Origin: CAZCVI01 sp964502145
GTDB taxonomy: Bacteria > Acidobacteriota > Aminicenantia > UBA2199
DNA length: 23,866 nucleotides
Reading direction: 5' to 3'
Assembly: GCA_964502145.1 (NCBI GenBank)
Contig: CAZCVI010000106.1
Span: 1-23,866, forward strand
Every line of letters begins with the position of its first letter. Position 1 is the first letter of the stretch. This document shows, in pieces, positions 1 through 6,304 of the stretch. The notes under the pieces are model-generated. The model made no database searches. It was not told the origin of the DNA and was given only the letters and a program-made list of their open reading frames with translations. The position numbers and the translations under genes are program-made.

Positions 1-185
1 CCGGCAAAGAGGCAAAACTGGGTGGAAAAATGATGAGTCAGTCTGGCAAAGAGGCAAAACCGAGTGGAAAAATGATGAGTCAGTCTGGCAAAGAGGCAAA
101 ACTGAGTGGAAAAATGATGAATCAGTCTGGCAAAGAGGCAAAACTGAGTGGAAAAGAGATGAATCGGTCTGGCAAAGAGGCATAG
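1..185 (+). repeat. 42-bp direct tandem repeat, about 4.4 copies
   Basis: Units of 42 bp beginning CTGGCAAAGAGGCAAAACTG follow one another without spacers from the window edge to about 185. Copies differ at only a handful of positions. The period is a multiple of three, and two forward frames stay open across it, so it could be a protein repeat of 14 residues (see the partial reading frame over the same region). No spacers are present, so it is not a CRISPR array. Confidence 0.9.
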
Positions 186-199
186 CTGAAACAAAGTAA
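2..199 (+). CDS. possible 3' end of a gene encoding 14-residue tandem repeats (partial, 5' end outside window)
   Basis: The frame starting at base 2 is open from the window edge to TAA at 197-199 and encodes repeats of WQRGKTEWKNDESV, ending in a short unique tail (IAETK). The frame starting at base 3 is also open (repeat SGKEAKLSGKMMNQ, stop at 183-185). Comparing the copies, three of six differences are silent in the first frame (ACT/ACC, GAG/GAA, TCA/TCG) and only one of six in the second, which weakly favours the first. The repeat is rich in charged residues and Trp. I do not recognise the protein. The whole stretch may instead be non-coding minisatellite DNA. Confidence 0.3.
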   Translation, partial: RQRGKTGWKNDESVWQRGKTEWKNDESVWQRGKTEWKNDESVWQRGKTEWKRDESVWQRGIAETK

Positions 200-203
200 A
201 AGA

Positions 204-276
204 GTGGCCCACGAATTTCACGAATTTACACGAAAAAAAACGTTTCTTTTCCGTTAAATCGTGGCTTTTGTTTTTG
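204..276. repeat. degenerate half of a CACGAATT-type intergenic element
   Basis: GTGGCCCACGAATTTCACG starts at 204 and continues with further CACGAA words. It matches the left arm of the palindromic elements at 12430, 15600 and 17141. The right arm is reduced to a short piece (AAATCGTGGC, about 266-275), so this copy looks decayed or truncated. The remaining bases to about 300 show nothing else I can support. Confidence 0.6.
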
Positions 277-332
277 CGGTTGTTTCTGGCGGAGGAAAAG
301 AAGTTATAATACTATTAAAGCCAGGAGGAAAA

Positions 333-425
333 ATGCAGACAGACAGTATAAAACAGGAGGTGCGCCATCCTGGCGCATTAATAAGCGGCGAAAACATGGT
401 CTTGGATACCATTTCTCCCACTTGA
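333..425 (+). CDS. possible 30-residue small ORF
   Basis: ATG at 333 is preceded by a strong ribosome site (AGGAGG, about 323-328) and runs 30 codons to TGA at 423-425. A TATAAT-like hexamer lies at 305-310, but the matching -35 is poor (TTGTTT with a 19-base spacer). The peptide begins MQTDSIKQEV and has no domain I recognise. It could be a real small protein, the broken start of a longer gene, or chance. The good Shine-Dalgarno sequence is the only real support. Confidence 0.25.
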   Translation: MQTDSIKQEVRHPGALISGENMVLDTISPT

Positions 426-477
426 TTTTATGGTACTCTCAAAGAACTCGCGGTGAATTAAGGCCCCCAGTTTCTTC

Positions 478-506
478 TTGACTTTTCCCCGGTATTCTTT
501 TACACT
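478..506 (+). promoter_or_regulatory. sigma70-like promoter for the NACHT gene
   Basis: TTGACT at 478-483, a 17-base spacer, and TACACT at 501-506. Initiation near 512 would leave a leader of only about a dozen bases, most of it the GGAGGA ribosome site before the ATG at 524. Confidence 0.5.
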
Positions 507-523
507 TATGGTGTGGAGGAATC

Positions 524-3500
524 ATGACTACTTTTATGGAAAGCCTGTTCTGCAAAATACTTGCCACTTGGTCGGCCAAAATGGGCGCAAATATATGGCA
601 AGACTTATCCTCCCCAGACCCTATGAAAGAGGTGCTGGACAAAACATACCACACTTTTAAAGAACATGTCCCGCAAGACGATAATATCCTCGCTCCCCTG
701 TTCGAGGAATTCTTTACCCATGATCTCACCATCATTCATTTAGAAAAAATATTTACCGGCCAGGGTGAACAGGTGGATTTTACCAAGCTGGAAGAAATCT
801 TTGCCTGGATCGGTGCGAACCGCAACATTGAACTGGGTGATTTTAATGTATATCTCCTCTTCTCGCAAATGATGCGCGAACTGGAAACCCAGACCCAACA
901 GCACCCCGCATTCCACAAGATTTTTCAGGTCGGATATGCCCAACGGATGGTCGAACTTTTGGAAAAACGCGGCACGGAACCCAACTACTCCTATGCCCGC
1001 CTTAAATATGTGCAGCACTTACAACGTTTTTATAATAAATTGCCCTTCTCCGGCATCCCCGATTTAAAAGAGAAACAAGAGATTCCCCTGCCCCAGATTT
1101 TTGTCATGCAACGCGCATGTGAAAGTGTGCCCGTGGATACGTATGAGCGCTTATACCAGGAAAAACTTAGCGCCGGCGACGAAACCTTTACCGGCCATGA
1201 ACACCAAATGCGCCGTTGGCACTTTTCCCAAAAAGAAAGCAGGGGCGAAGCCGTGAAGTTTGACCAGATTTTAAAAGAGAGTGGCAACCGCCGCTTTGTC
1301 ATCCTGGGGAAACCCGGTTCGGGGAAATCATCGTTGTTGAAATTCCTGCTGTTGCAAGAGGCAGAAAGACTGTTAGCCAATCCCCGTGAAATAGAGCATC
1401 TGTGTCTGCCCATCCTGGTGGAAATCCGTAAGTTCGAAAATGCCTTAAAGAAGACCACCCAGGCCGATTACAACCTATTGGATTACCTGTATGATGCCAT
1501 GCGCCAACATTTTCACCTCTCCTTACCGCCGCGATTCTTTGAAACGTGGTTGGAGATCGGGCGGGCCGTGGTGTTGTTTGATGGTTTGGATGAAGTCGCC
1601 GCCGAATCGCGGCGTGAGGGGATACGGCAGATGATCGCTTCCTTTGTGGCCGGTTATCATCCCGGCAATACCGTGATTGTGACGTCCCGCATTACCGGGT
1701 ACAATCGCGCGCAGTTTTCCACCACCGAGTACCGGCATTTTACCCTCGAAGATTTTAATGATGAAGAGATAAAGAGTTTTATAGAGAAGTGGTATGGCAG
1801 TCGTTTGCTCAGTGCGGCGGAGGTGGTCTCGAAAGTCACAGACTTACAAGCCGCGTTGGCGAAAAAGCCGCGCATCAAAGAGTTGGCGCGCAATCCGTTG
1901 TTGTTAACGATTATTGGCATCATTCACCGTTACGAGGCGCAATTGCCGGAAGATCGGTTATTGCTGTACGATAAAGCCACCGAATCTTTATTATACACCT
2001 GGGACAATGTTAAAGAGCTGATTGATGAGAAATTTAAACCGGACGCCAAGCGGCGTTTTCTTGAGAAAGTGGCGTTTCACTTGCAGTCGCAGGAGAAAGG
2101 CGAGGAAGCGGGCACCGTGATCCGGCGTCACGAGGTTTATCAAATTTTGTTCCCGGAGTTTACGCGGATTTTTCGTTGCGAGGAGTGGCAAGCCAGGGGT
2201 TTGGTGGATGAGTTTTTGGATATCATACGGTCGCGGGCCGGTGTGTTAACCGAGCAGGCGCCGGATCAATTCGGGTTTGTGCATAAGACCTTTCAGGAGT
2301 ATTTTGCGGCGCGCTGTATTGCCAATGAAGCGTTATTAAAATTTAATCTGCAAATAATTATTGATTATGTGGATAGGTTTATCGACAATGCCTTTTGGCA
2401 TGAGACCCTGTTGTTGGCGATTCGGGCGTTGCCCAATGAGCAGGCATTAAAGGTTCTGGAACATATTTTGCAACGGGACCGGTTAGGGATTGAAGCTGAT
2501 TTTTATCACAATCACTACTTTGTGATGAAGTTTATCGCGGAGCAAGGGCAGTGGCTGGAGAACCCGGAATTTGTGGAAACACAGATCAATGATTTTTTTA
2601 ATTTCTCATGGAATGATGGAAAAGATAGAAGTTATTACTCTGATAAAACCTGGAACAGATTTAAAGAGTGGGTGAGTACGGTGACGGATCCGCTGGTAGT
2701 ATCTTTAATTAGCGAAAGACTATTGCCCGTGGCAGAAGATAAGGCGAACGATGGCTATCTACGCCTTAACTTTGCCTCTGCCTTGGGGAACCTGGGGGTA
2801 AAAGACAAAGCCGTGGAACTATTATTAACAATGGCCCAAGATAAGGCCAATGATGTCATACTCCGCCTTTCCTGCGCCTCTACCTTGGGCAACTTGGGGG
2901 TAAAAGACAAAGCTGTGGAAATAATATTGACAATGGCCCAAAATCAGGCAAATGACGTCTCTCTCCGCCGCGAATGCGCCTCTGCCTTGGGGAAACTGGG
3001 AGTAAAAGACAAAGCCGTGGTGGAGTTTTTATTGACAATGGCCCAAGATTTGGACAATGACGTCTGGCTCCGCCTTGACTACGCCTCTGCCTTGGGGGAC
3101 CTGGGGGTAAAAGACAAAGCCGTGGAAATATTATTGGAAATGGCCCAAGATTTGGCCAATAACGTCTGGCTCCGCTTCTCCTGCGCCGAAGCCTTGGGGG
3201 ACCTGGGGGTAAAAGACATAGCCGTGGTGGAGTTTTTATTGACAATGGCCCAAGATTTGGCCAATGGCGACGATATCTACTACCACTGCGCCTTAGCCTT
3301 GGGGAAGCTGGGGGTAAAAGAAAAAGCTGTGGAAATATTATTGAAAATGGCCCAAGATTTGGCCAATCACTTCTCTATCCGCCGCAACTGCGCCGAAGCC
3401 TTGGGGAACCTGGGGGTAAAAGACAAAGCCGTGGTGGAGTTTTTATTGACAATGGCCCAAGATTTGGCCAATGACGTTGATCTCCGCCTCGCCTGTGCCT

Positions 3501-3646
3501 CTGCCTTGGGGAACCTGGGGGGGAAAAACAAAGCCGTGGCAATTCTGATTGACCTTTACTTGGCGCAACCGGATAAAATGGAATATGAAACACGCAGGAT
3601 TTACGAATCTTTGTGGGAGCTGACAGCGCTAAAAGATGGAAGCTAG
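524..3646 (+). CDS. NACHT-domain NTPase with C-terminal HEAT-like repeats (NLR-like, probable defence protein)
   Basis: This 1040-residue protein has a tripartite STAND/NLR layout. Residues 1-255 form an N-terminal region with no domain I recognise. The NTPase follows: Walker A GKPGSGKS at 262-269, Walker B VVLFDGLDE at 349-357, a TSR sensor-like motif shortly after, and the NPLLLTII segment typical of NACHT proteins. Residues 736-1011 are eight tandem 34/35-residue helical repeats with core ALGNLGVKDKAVE. NACHT proteins of this design act as cytosolic sensors that oligomerise on binding a ligand; many bacterial ones protect against phage. That role is inferred here from architecture and from neighbouring toxin-antitoxin and ATPase genes. 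The start at 524 is set by GGAGGA just upstream. The effector activity is unknown because the N-terminus is not recognised. Confidence 0.85.
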   Translation: MTTFMESLFCKILATWSAKMGANIWQDLSSPDPMKEVLDKTYHTFKEHVPQDDNILAPLFEEFFTHDLTIIHLEKIFTGQGEQVDFTKLEEIFAWIGANRNIELGDFNVYLLFSQMMRELETQTQQHPAFHKIFQVGYAQRMVELLEKRGTEPNYSYARLKYVQHLQRFYNKLPFSGIPDLKEKQEIPLPQIFVMQRACESVPVDTYERLYQEKLSAGDETFTGHEHQMRRWHFSQKESRGEAVKFDQILKESGNRRFVILGKPGSGKSSLLKFLLLQEAERLLANPREIEHLCLPILVEIRKFENALKKTTQADYNLLDYLYDAMRQHFHLSLPPRFFETWLEIGRAVVLFDGLDEVAAESRREGIRQMIASFVAGYHPGNTVIVTSRITGYNRAQFSTTEYRHFTLEDFNDEEIKSFIEKWYGSRLLSAAEVVSKVTDLQAALAKKPRIKELARNPLLLTIIGIIHRYEAQLPEDRLLLYDKATESLLYTWDNVKELIDEKFKPDAKRRFLEKVAFHLQSQEKGEEAGTVIRRHEVYQILFPEFTRIFRCEEWQARGLVDEFLDIIRSRAGVLTEQAPDQFGFVHKTFQEYFAARCIANEALLKFNLQIIIDYVDRFIDNAFWHETLLLAIRALPNEQALKVLEHILQRDRLGIEADFYHNHYFVMKFIAEQGQWLENPEFVETQINDFFNFSWNDGKDRSYYSDKTWNRFKEWVSTVTDPLVVSLISERLLPVAEDKANDGYLRLNFASALGNLGVKDKAVELLLTMAQDKANDVILRLSCASTLGNLGVKDKAVEIILTMAQNQANDVSLRRECASALGKLGVKDKAVVEFLLTMAQDLDNDVWLRLDYASALGDLGVKDKAVEILLEMAQDLANNVWLRFSCAEALGDLGVKDIAVVEFLLTMAQDLANGDDIYYHCALALGKLGVKEKAVEILLKMAQDLANHFSIRRNCAEALGNLGVKDKAVVEFLLTMAQDLANDVDLRLACASALGNLGGKNKAVAILIDLYLAQPDKMEYETRRIYESLWELTALKDGS
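2729..3556 (+). repeat. eight in-gene 102/105-bp direct repeats encoding HEAT-like units
   Basis: Each unit contains a nearly invariant block (GCCTTGGGGAACCTGGGGGT and the following AAAGACAAAGCCGTGG) and a variable stretch coding for the residues before and after LR. Lengths alternate: units 3, 5 and 7 carry an extra Val codon (AVVEFLL, 35 residues) while units 2, 4, 6 and 8 have 34. This suggests growth by duplication of two-unit blocks. The DNA-level identity includes silent positions, so the repeats are recent or kept alike by recombination. Confidence 0.9.
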
Positions 3647-3741
3647 CGAAAAGATGGAATTTAAGAAGTTAGGAGGGTAAGAAGGTAGGAAAAAGTAGGG
3701 GTTGGGTTGTCTCTTTCTTTCGATTCTTGATAGTCAAATAG

Positions 3742-3770
3742 TTGACAAATGAAATAAATGAATATATATT
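3742..3770 (+). promoter_or_regulatory. near-consensus sigma70 promoter for the antitoxin-like gene
   Basis: TTGACA at 3742-3747, a 17-base spacer, and TATATT at 3765-3770. Initiation near 3777 leaves a leader of roughly ten bases before the TTG start at 3787. The promoter occupies what would otherwise read as an in-frame upstream extension of the gene, which argues for the downstream start. Confidence 0.65.
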
Positions 3771-3786
3771 ATTAGAGAGGTGCATC

Positions 3787-4032
3787 TTGGAAACTGTAGA
3801 AATCAATACATTGGTTAAAAACAACATGGTTCGCGTACCTGCGGCATTCAATAATAGACAGGTAAAAATTTTAATCATCGACTGGGACGAACAAAAAAAA
3901 CAGAAAGCCGTCCCAATCACCAGGAAAATAAATTTTAAGATCGATGACTCTCTTGAAGATGTGATTCCTTTTGCAGACATCATTGACACGAAACAATTCG
4001 TGGACAAAATACGGGAGAACCAGTGGCAATAA
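3787..4032 (+). CDS. antitoxin-like small protein (orphan, PIN-type toxin partner apparently lost)
   Basis: This 81-residue protein starts at TTG 3787, six bases after AGAGAGG. The first half (ETVEINTLV, then NNRQVKILIID) resembles the short beta-rich N-terminus of small antitoxin-like proteins often found before PIN-domain toxins. The second half is acidic and probably helical (IDDSLEDVIPF ... FVDKIRENQWQ), as expected for a toxin-binding tail. I see no classic helix-turn-helix. Just inside its 3' end a GTG could start a second gene in another frame that reads MAIIL and then fails, which fits a toxin gene cut off after its first strand. The family assignment is by resemblance only. It could equally be an unrelated small protein. 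Confidence 0.5.
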   Translation: METVEINTLVKNNMVRVPAAFNNRQVKILIIDWDEQKKQKAVPITRKINFKIDDSLEDVIPFADIIDTKQFVDKIRENQWQ

Positions 4033-4082
4033 TTCTCGGCATTGTGGACTGTCCCCAAATATCCCAAAAACGGGTATTCTAG
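4023..4082 (+). pseudogene. possible stump of a PIN-type toxin gene
   Basis: GTG at 4023 overlaps the end of the antitoxin-like gene and reads 19 codons beginning MAIILGIVD before TAG at 4080-4082. Toxins of VapC/PIN type commonly overlap their antitoxin this way and begin with a short hydrophobic strand ending in Asp. Similarity stops within about six codons, where the 14-bp repeat TGGACTGTCCCCAA begins. This is an inference from position and a very short match. Confidence 0.3.
4045..4058 (+). repeat. left copy of the 14-bp direct repeat TGGACTGTCCCCAA
   Basis: The identical 14-mer recurs at 5619-5632, on the other side of the AAA ATPase and its broken partner. Its core GGACTGTCC is a hyphenated palindrome. 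Each copy lies where a neighbouring gene appears to lose its remainder, so it may mark the end of a mobile element or a recombination junction. Confidence 0.5.
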
Positions 4083-4114
4083 GTTGTGAAGACTTTTTTT
4101 AAATGATGGAAAGC

Positions 4115-4143
4115 TTGAATTGATCTGGAATATTCTGTATAAT
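4115..4143 (+). promoter_or_regulatory. sigma70-like promoter for the AAA ATPase
   Basis: TTGAAT at 4115-4120, a 17-base spacer, and a perfect TATAAT at 4138-4143. Initiation near 4150 would make an ATG at 4152 leaderless, so it supports the ATG at 4188 as the start. Confidence 0.55.
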
Positions 4144-4187
4144 CCTGATGGATGTGCGCCAGTTTAGGACCGCACACGGGTAAAAAA

Positions 4188-5384
4188 ATGATTACTTTGA
4201 TTGAAGCTAAAAACTTTCGTTGCTTGCGGGATATGGTGCAGCCCTTGGATGCCTTTCAAGTCTTGGTGGGCCCCAATGCCAGTGGCAAAACCACGTTCTT
4301 GGATGTGATTGAATTCATAGGACAACTGGTGTCCCGTGGCCTGGAAGAAACCATCAGTGAACGGACCCAAAATTTTAATGATTTAATCTGGGGAAGAGGC
4401 AATGGCGGTTTTCAACTTGCCATTGAAGCCACTATACCAAACGACCGCCGTGCTTTGATATATAAAAATGTGGATACCATCCGTTATGAAGTCCGCTTGG
4501 AGATGGACCCGGAAGCACAAGAATTTGGCATAAAAAAGGAAACTCTTGTCTTAAAAAGCACCGCTTTTGCTTCAAATGCCAGTCAAGAGGAGTTAACAGT
4601 AATTAAAAATATTGCCCATGGCTTTGTGCAATTTAATTCTGAAGTCGCTCACAATACAATAAAGTCCTTTCCGCCTGCCTTTAATATTGGACGACTCAAA
4701 ACAGGCTTAGGTAATTTACCAGAAGATGAAACCATGTACCCCGCTACCACTTGGCTCAAAAAGCTGCTCAAGGAAGGGGTACAGAAAATCATGCTAAACA
4801 GTCTGGCCATGCGCAAGGCCAGTCCTCCGGGAAAAGGTACGGGATTCAAACCGGATGGCTCCAATTTACCCTGGGTGATTCACCATCTCCAACAAAAACA
4901 CCCGGAACTCTTCGCCGATTGGATCGCGCATCTGCAAACGGCTCTGCCAGAGATTGTAAACATCAAAACCATCGAACGTTTGGACGATAGACATCGGTAT
5001 CTGGTATTATGTTATCACGGGGGGCTTGAAGTTCCGTCGTGGATGGCTTCTGATGGTACCCTGCGTCTCTTGGCGCTCACGTTGCCCGCCTATATGCCCG
5101 GTTTAACCGGCATATTTTTGATCGAAGAACCGGAAAACGGTATTCATCCCAGAGCGGTGGAAACGATCTATCAATCTCTTTCATCGGTATATGATGCGCA
5201 GGTGCTTTTAGCCACCCATTCTCCCGTTATTCTCAGTCTGGTAAAACCCTCCCAAGTGTTATGTTTCACCAGAACTCCAGAAGGGGAAACCAAAATTATC
5301 AATGGAAAAAACCATCCCAATTTAAAAGAATGGAAAGGGGAAACCAACTTGGGCGTACTCTTTGCCGGTGGTGTGCTGGGATGA
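4188..5384 (+). CDS. AAA ATPase of the RecF/OLD-like (AAA_21) type
   Basis: This 398-residue protein begins MITLIEAKNFRCL, the first strand usual in ABC/SMC-type AAA ATPases. Visible motifs are Walker A GPNASGKT at 28-35, an ABC-signature-like SDGTLRLLAL, Walker B FLIEEPENG at about 310-318, and the switch histidine in LLATHSPV (His344). There is no fused TOPRIM domain; the reading frame ends shortly after the ATPase core. Its stop overlaps the next start (ATGA, 5381-5384), so the two genes were made as a pair. Two-gene systems of a RecF-like ATPase with a nuclease or effector partner are common in phage defence, so defence is the likely setting. The ATG at 4152, 12 codons upstream, is in frame but would lie almost at the predicted transcript start, so I prefer 4188; no clear ribosome site is visible for either. 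Confidence 0.8.
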   Translation: MITLIEAKNFRCLRDMVQPLDAFQVLVGPNASGKTTFLDVIEFIGQLVSRGLEETISERTQNFNDLIWGRGNGGFQLAIEATIPNDRRALIYKNVDTIRYEVRLEMDPEAQEFGIKKETLVLKSTAFASNASQEELTVIKNIAHGFVQFNSEVAHNTIKSFPPAFNIGRLKTGLGNLPEDETMYPATTWLKKLLKEGVQKIMLNSLAMRKASPPGKGTGFKPDGSNLPWVIHHLQQKHPELFADWIAHLQTALPEIVNIKTIERLDDRHRYLVLCYHGGLEVPSWMASDGTLRLLALTLPAYMPGLTGIFLIEEPENGIHPRAVETIYQSLSSVYDAQVLLATHSPVILSLVKPSQVLCFTRTPEGETKIINGKNHPNLKEWKGETNLGVLFAGGVLG

Positions 5385-5668
5385 ATGAGATGACGTATGA
5401 TATGGATATGGTGGTTTTGAGCGCGGATAAAAATATGGATTATTCCATGAAGGGGATTATGGAAAGGTCAACATCGCTGGGAATCAGAAAGATTAATGCT
5501 GAATTTTACGATCACCCGCAACATGATCCCGGATGTCTTCGGGAGGGCCATAATTTCCTACGCCCATTTATTAATAAGTGCCATTATGCTCTGGTCGTGT
5601 TAACAATTTACTATTTACTGGACTGTCCCCAATGTCAAAAGAACCTCCCCACAAATTTCACGAATTGA
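5381..5668 (+). pseudogene. truncated partner protein of the AAA ATPase
   Basis: The frame opens with ATG overlapping the ATPase stop by four bases and encodes 95 residues. The first 70 or so look like a genuine protein: MDMVVLSADKNMDY, then GIMERSTSLGIRKI, then YDHPQHDPGCLREGHNFL, then HYALVV. This pattern matches the N-terminus of proteins I have seen encoded after such ATPases, which normally continue past ALVV into an acidic motif and a further 100 or more residues. Here the sequence turns into a tail with no such features (LTIYYLLDCPQ) and stops at 5666-5668. The switch occurs just before the right-hand copy of TGGACTGTCCCCAA. I take it as a 3'-truncated gene, probably inactive. The family is not named with confidence. 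Confidence 0.5.
5619..5632 (+). repeat. right copy of the 14-bp direct repeat TGGACTGTCCCCAA
   Basis: Identical to 4045-4058. It falls within the aberrant tail of the truncated ATPase partner, about 20 bases after the point where the conserved part ends. Confidence 0.5.
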
Positions 5669-5678
5669 CACGAATTTG
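5650..5678. repeat. single arm of a CACGAATT-type element
   Basis: CACAAATTTCACGAATTGA and the following CACGAATTT words match one arm of the palindromic elements elsewhere in the window. No second arm is visible nearby, so this is a decayed or partial copy. Confidence 0.5.
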
Positions 5679-5720
5679 ACAAAAGAAAGGTACTTGGACT
5701 TTCCAAAACCTTTGAATTTT

Positions 5721-5770
5721 GTCCAGCTTGTCCACTAAGTCCATATTGTCCAGTAAGTCCATATCGTCCA
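5721..5770. repeat. short tandem GTCCA-type repeat
   Basis: GTCCA recurs at short, regular spacing (GTCCACTAAGTCCATATT, then GTCCAGTAAGTCCATATC, then GTCCA). It lies in the gap between the left accessory region and the convergent minus-strand operon. No hairpin with a U-run is evident, and I see no gene here. Confidence 0.6.
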
Positions 5771-5804
5771 CAACGATTTCAGAAACTTGGCGGTGAATCC
5801 AGGT

Positions 5805-6275
5805 CTATTGCGCATTGATCTCCTTGTCGTTTATCCTCATAATAGAGAATACTAAACCTGCCACGGCTGCCAAACCCACTAACCAAAAGCCAATGTCATA
5901 TCCCATACTGACTCCCGCAGTCGTGTTTTTTGTGAATTCGCCATTCCACTTGATCATCAGAAGAATCATTGCACCCACTGCCACACCAGCCGCCAAAGTG
6001 GCTAAAATAGCCATGATTCGTTCCTTTGAGATACTGAACAATATCCCCAGCACCAACGCAATCAACGCGACGATTGCCCGGGTTTCGGCAGGAACAACTT
6101 TTATATTACTGCTGCCCCCCATGTTCGGATTAAATTCAAAACCAGTGGCCAACTGTACTCCAGTAAACGACGCAATCTTCTGACCACCACACGACACCTG
6201 CACAAACGGCAACAAAAAACACAATACGCCCACTACAAACGGGGCAATCCGAATCCCAACTGATTTCTGCTTCAT
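5805..6275 (-). CDS. small membrane protein with four predicted transmembrane segments
   Basis: This 156-residue protein has hydrophobic segments at about 10-27, 65-82, 88-108 and 127-147. The loop after the first segment (CGGQKIASFTGVQLATGFEF) is about 35 residues long and probably faces the outside. A single Cys follows the first segment (QVSCGG), but the preceding residues are not a convincing lipobox. The start is supported by GGAG a few bases upstream. It lies 29 bases after korB on the same strand and is probably the last gene of that operon, although its role in it is not evident. I do not recognise a characterised family. Confidence 0.7.
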   Translation of the reverse strand: MKQKSVGIRIAPFVVGVLCFLLPFVQVSCGGQKIASFTGVQLATGFEFNPNMGGSSNIKVVPAETRAIVALIALVLGILFSISKERIMAILATLAAGVAVGAMILLMIKWNGEFTKNTTAGVSMGYDIGFWLVGLAAVAGLVFSIMRINDKEINAQ

Positions 6276-6304
6276 TCCTACTACTCCTTCTATTATTAAA
6301 AGAA

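Noticed and set aside
1..185. CRISPR array
   Set aside because: Copies are directly adjacent with no spacers, and no cas genes are present.
2729..3556. Diversity-generating retroelement acting on the NACHT repeats
   Set aside because: No reverse transcriptase or template repeat is visible, and changes are not restricted to adenine positions.
2880..3593. Long minus-strand open frames rich in Pro, Arg and Leu across the NACHT repeats
   Set aside because: They are mirror images of the codon pattern in the forward repeats, repeat with the same period, and have no ribosome sites.
3742..3786. Upstream extension of the antitoxin-like gene
   Set aside because: It coincides with TTGACA-17-TATATT; the TTG at 3787 follows AGAGAGG.
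5261..5380. N-terminal extension of the truncated ATPase partner
   Set aside because: It would overlap the conserved end of the ATPase; the ATGA overlap at 5381 is the natural start.
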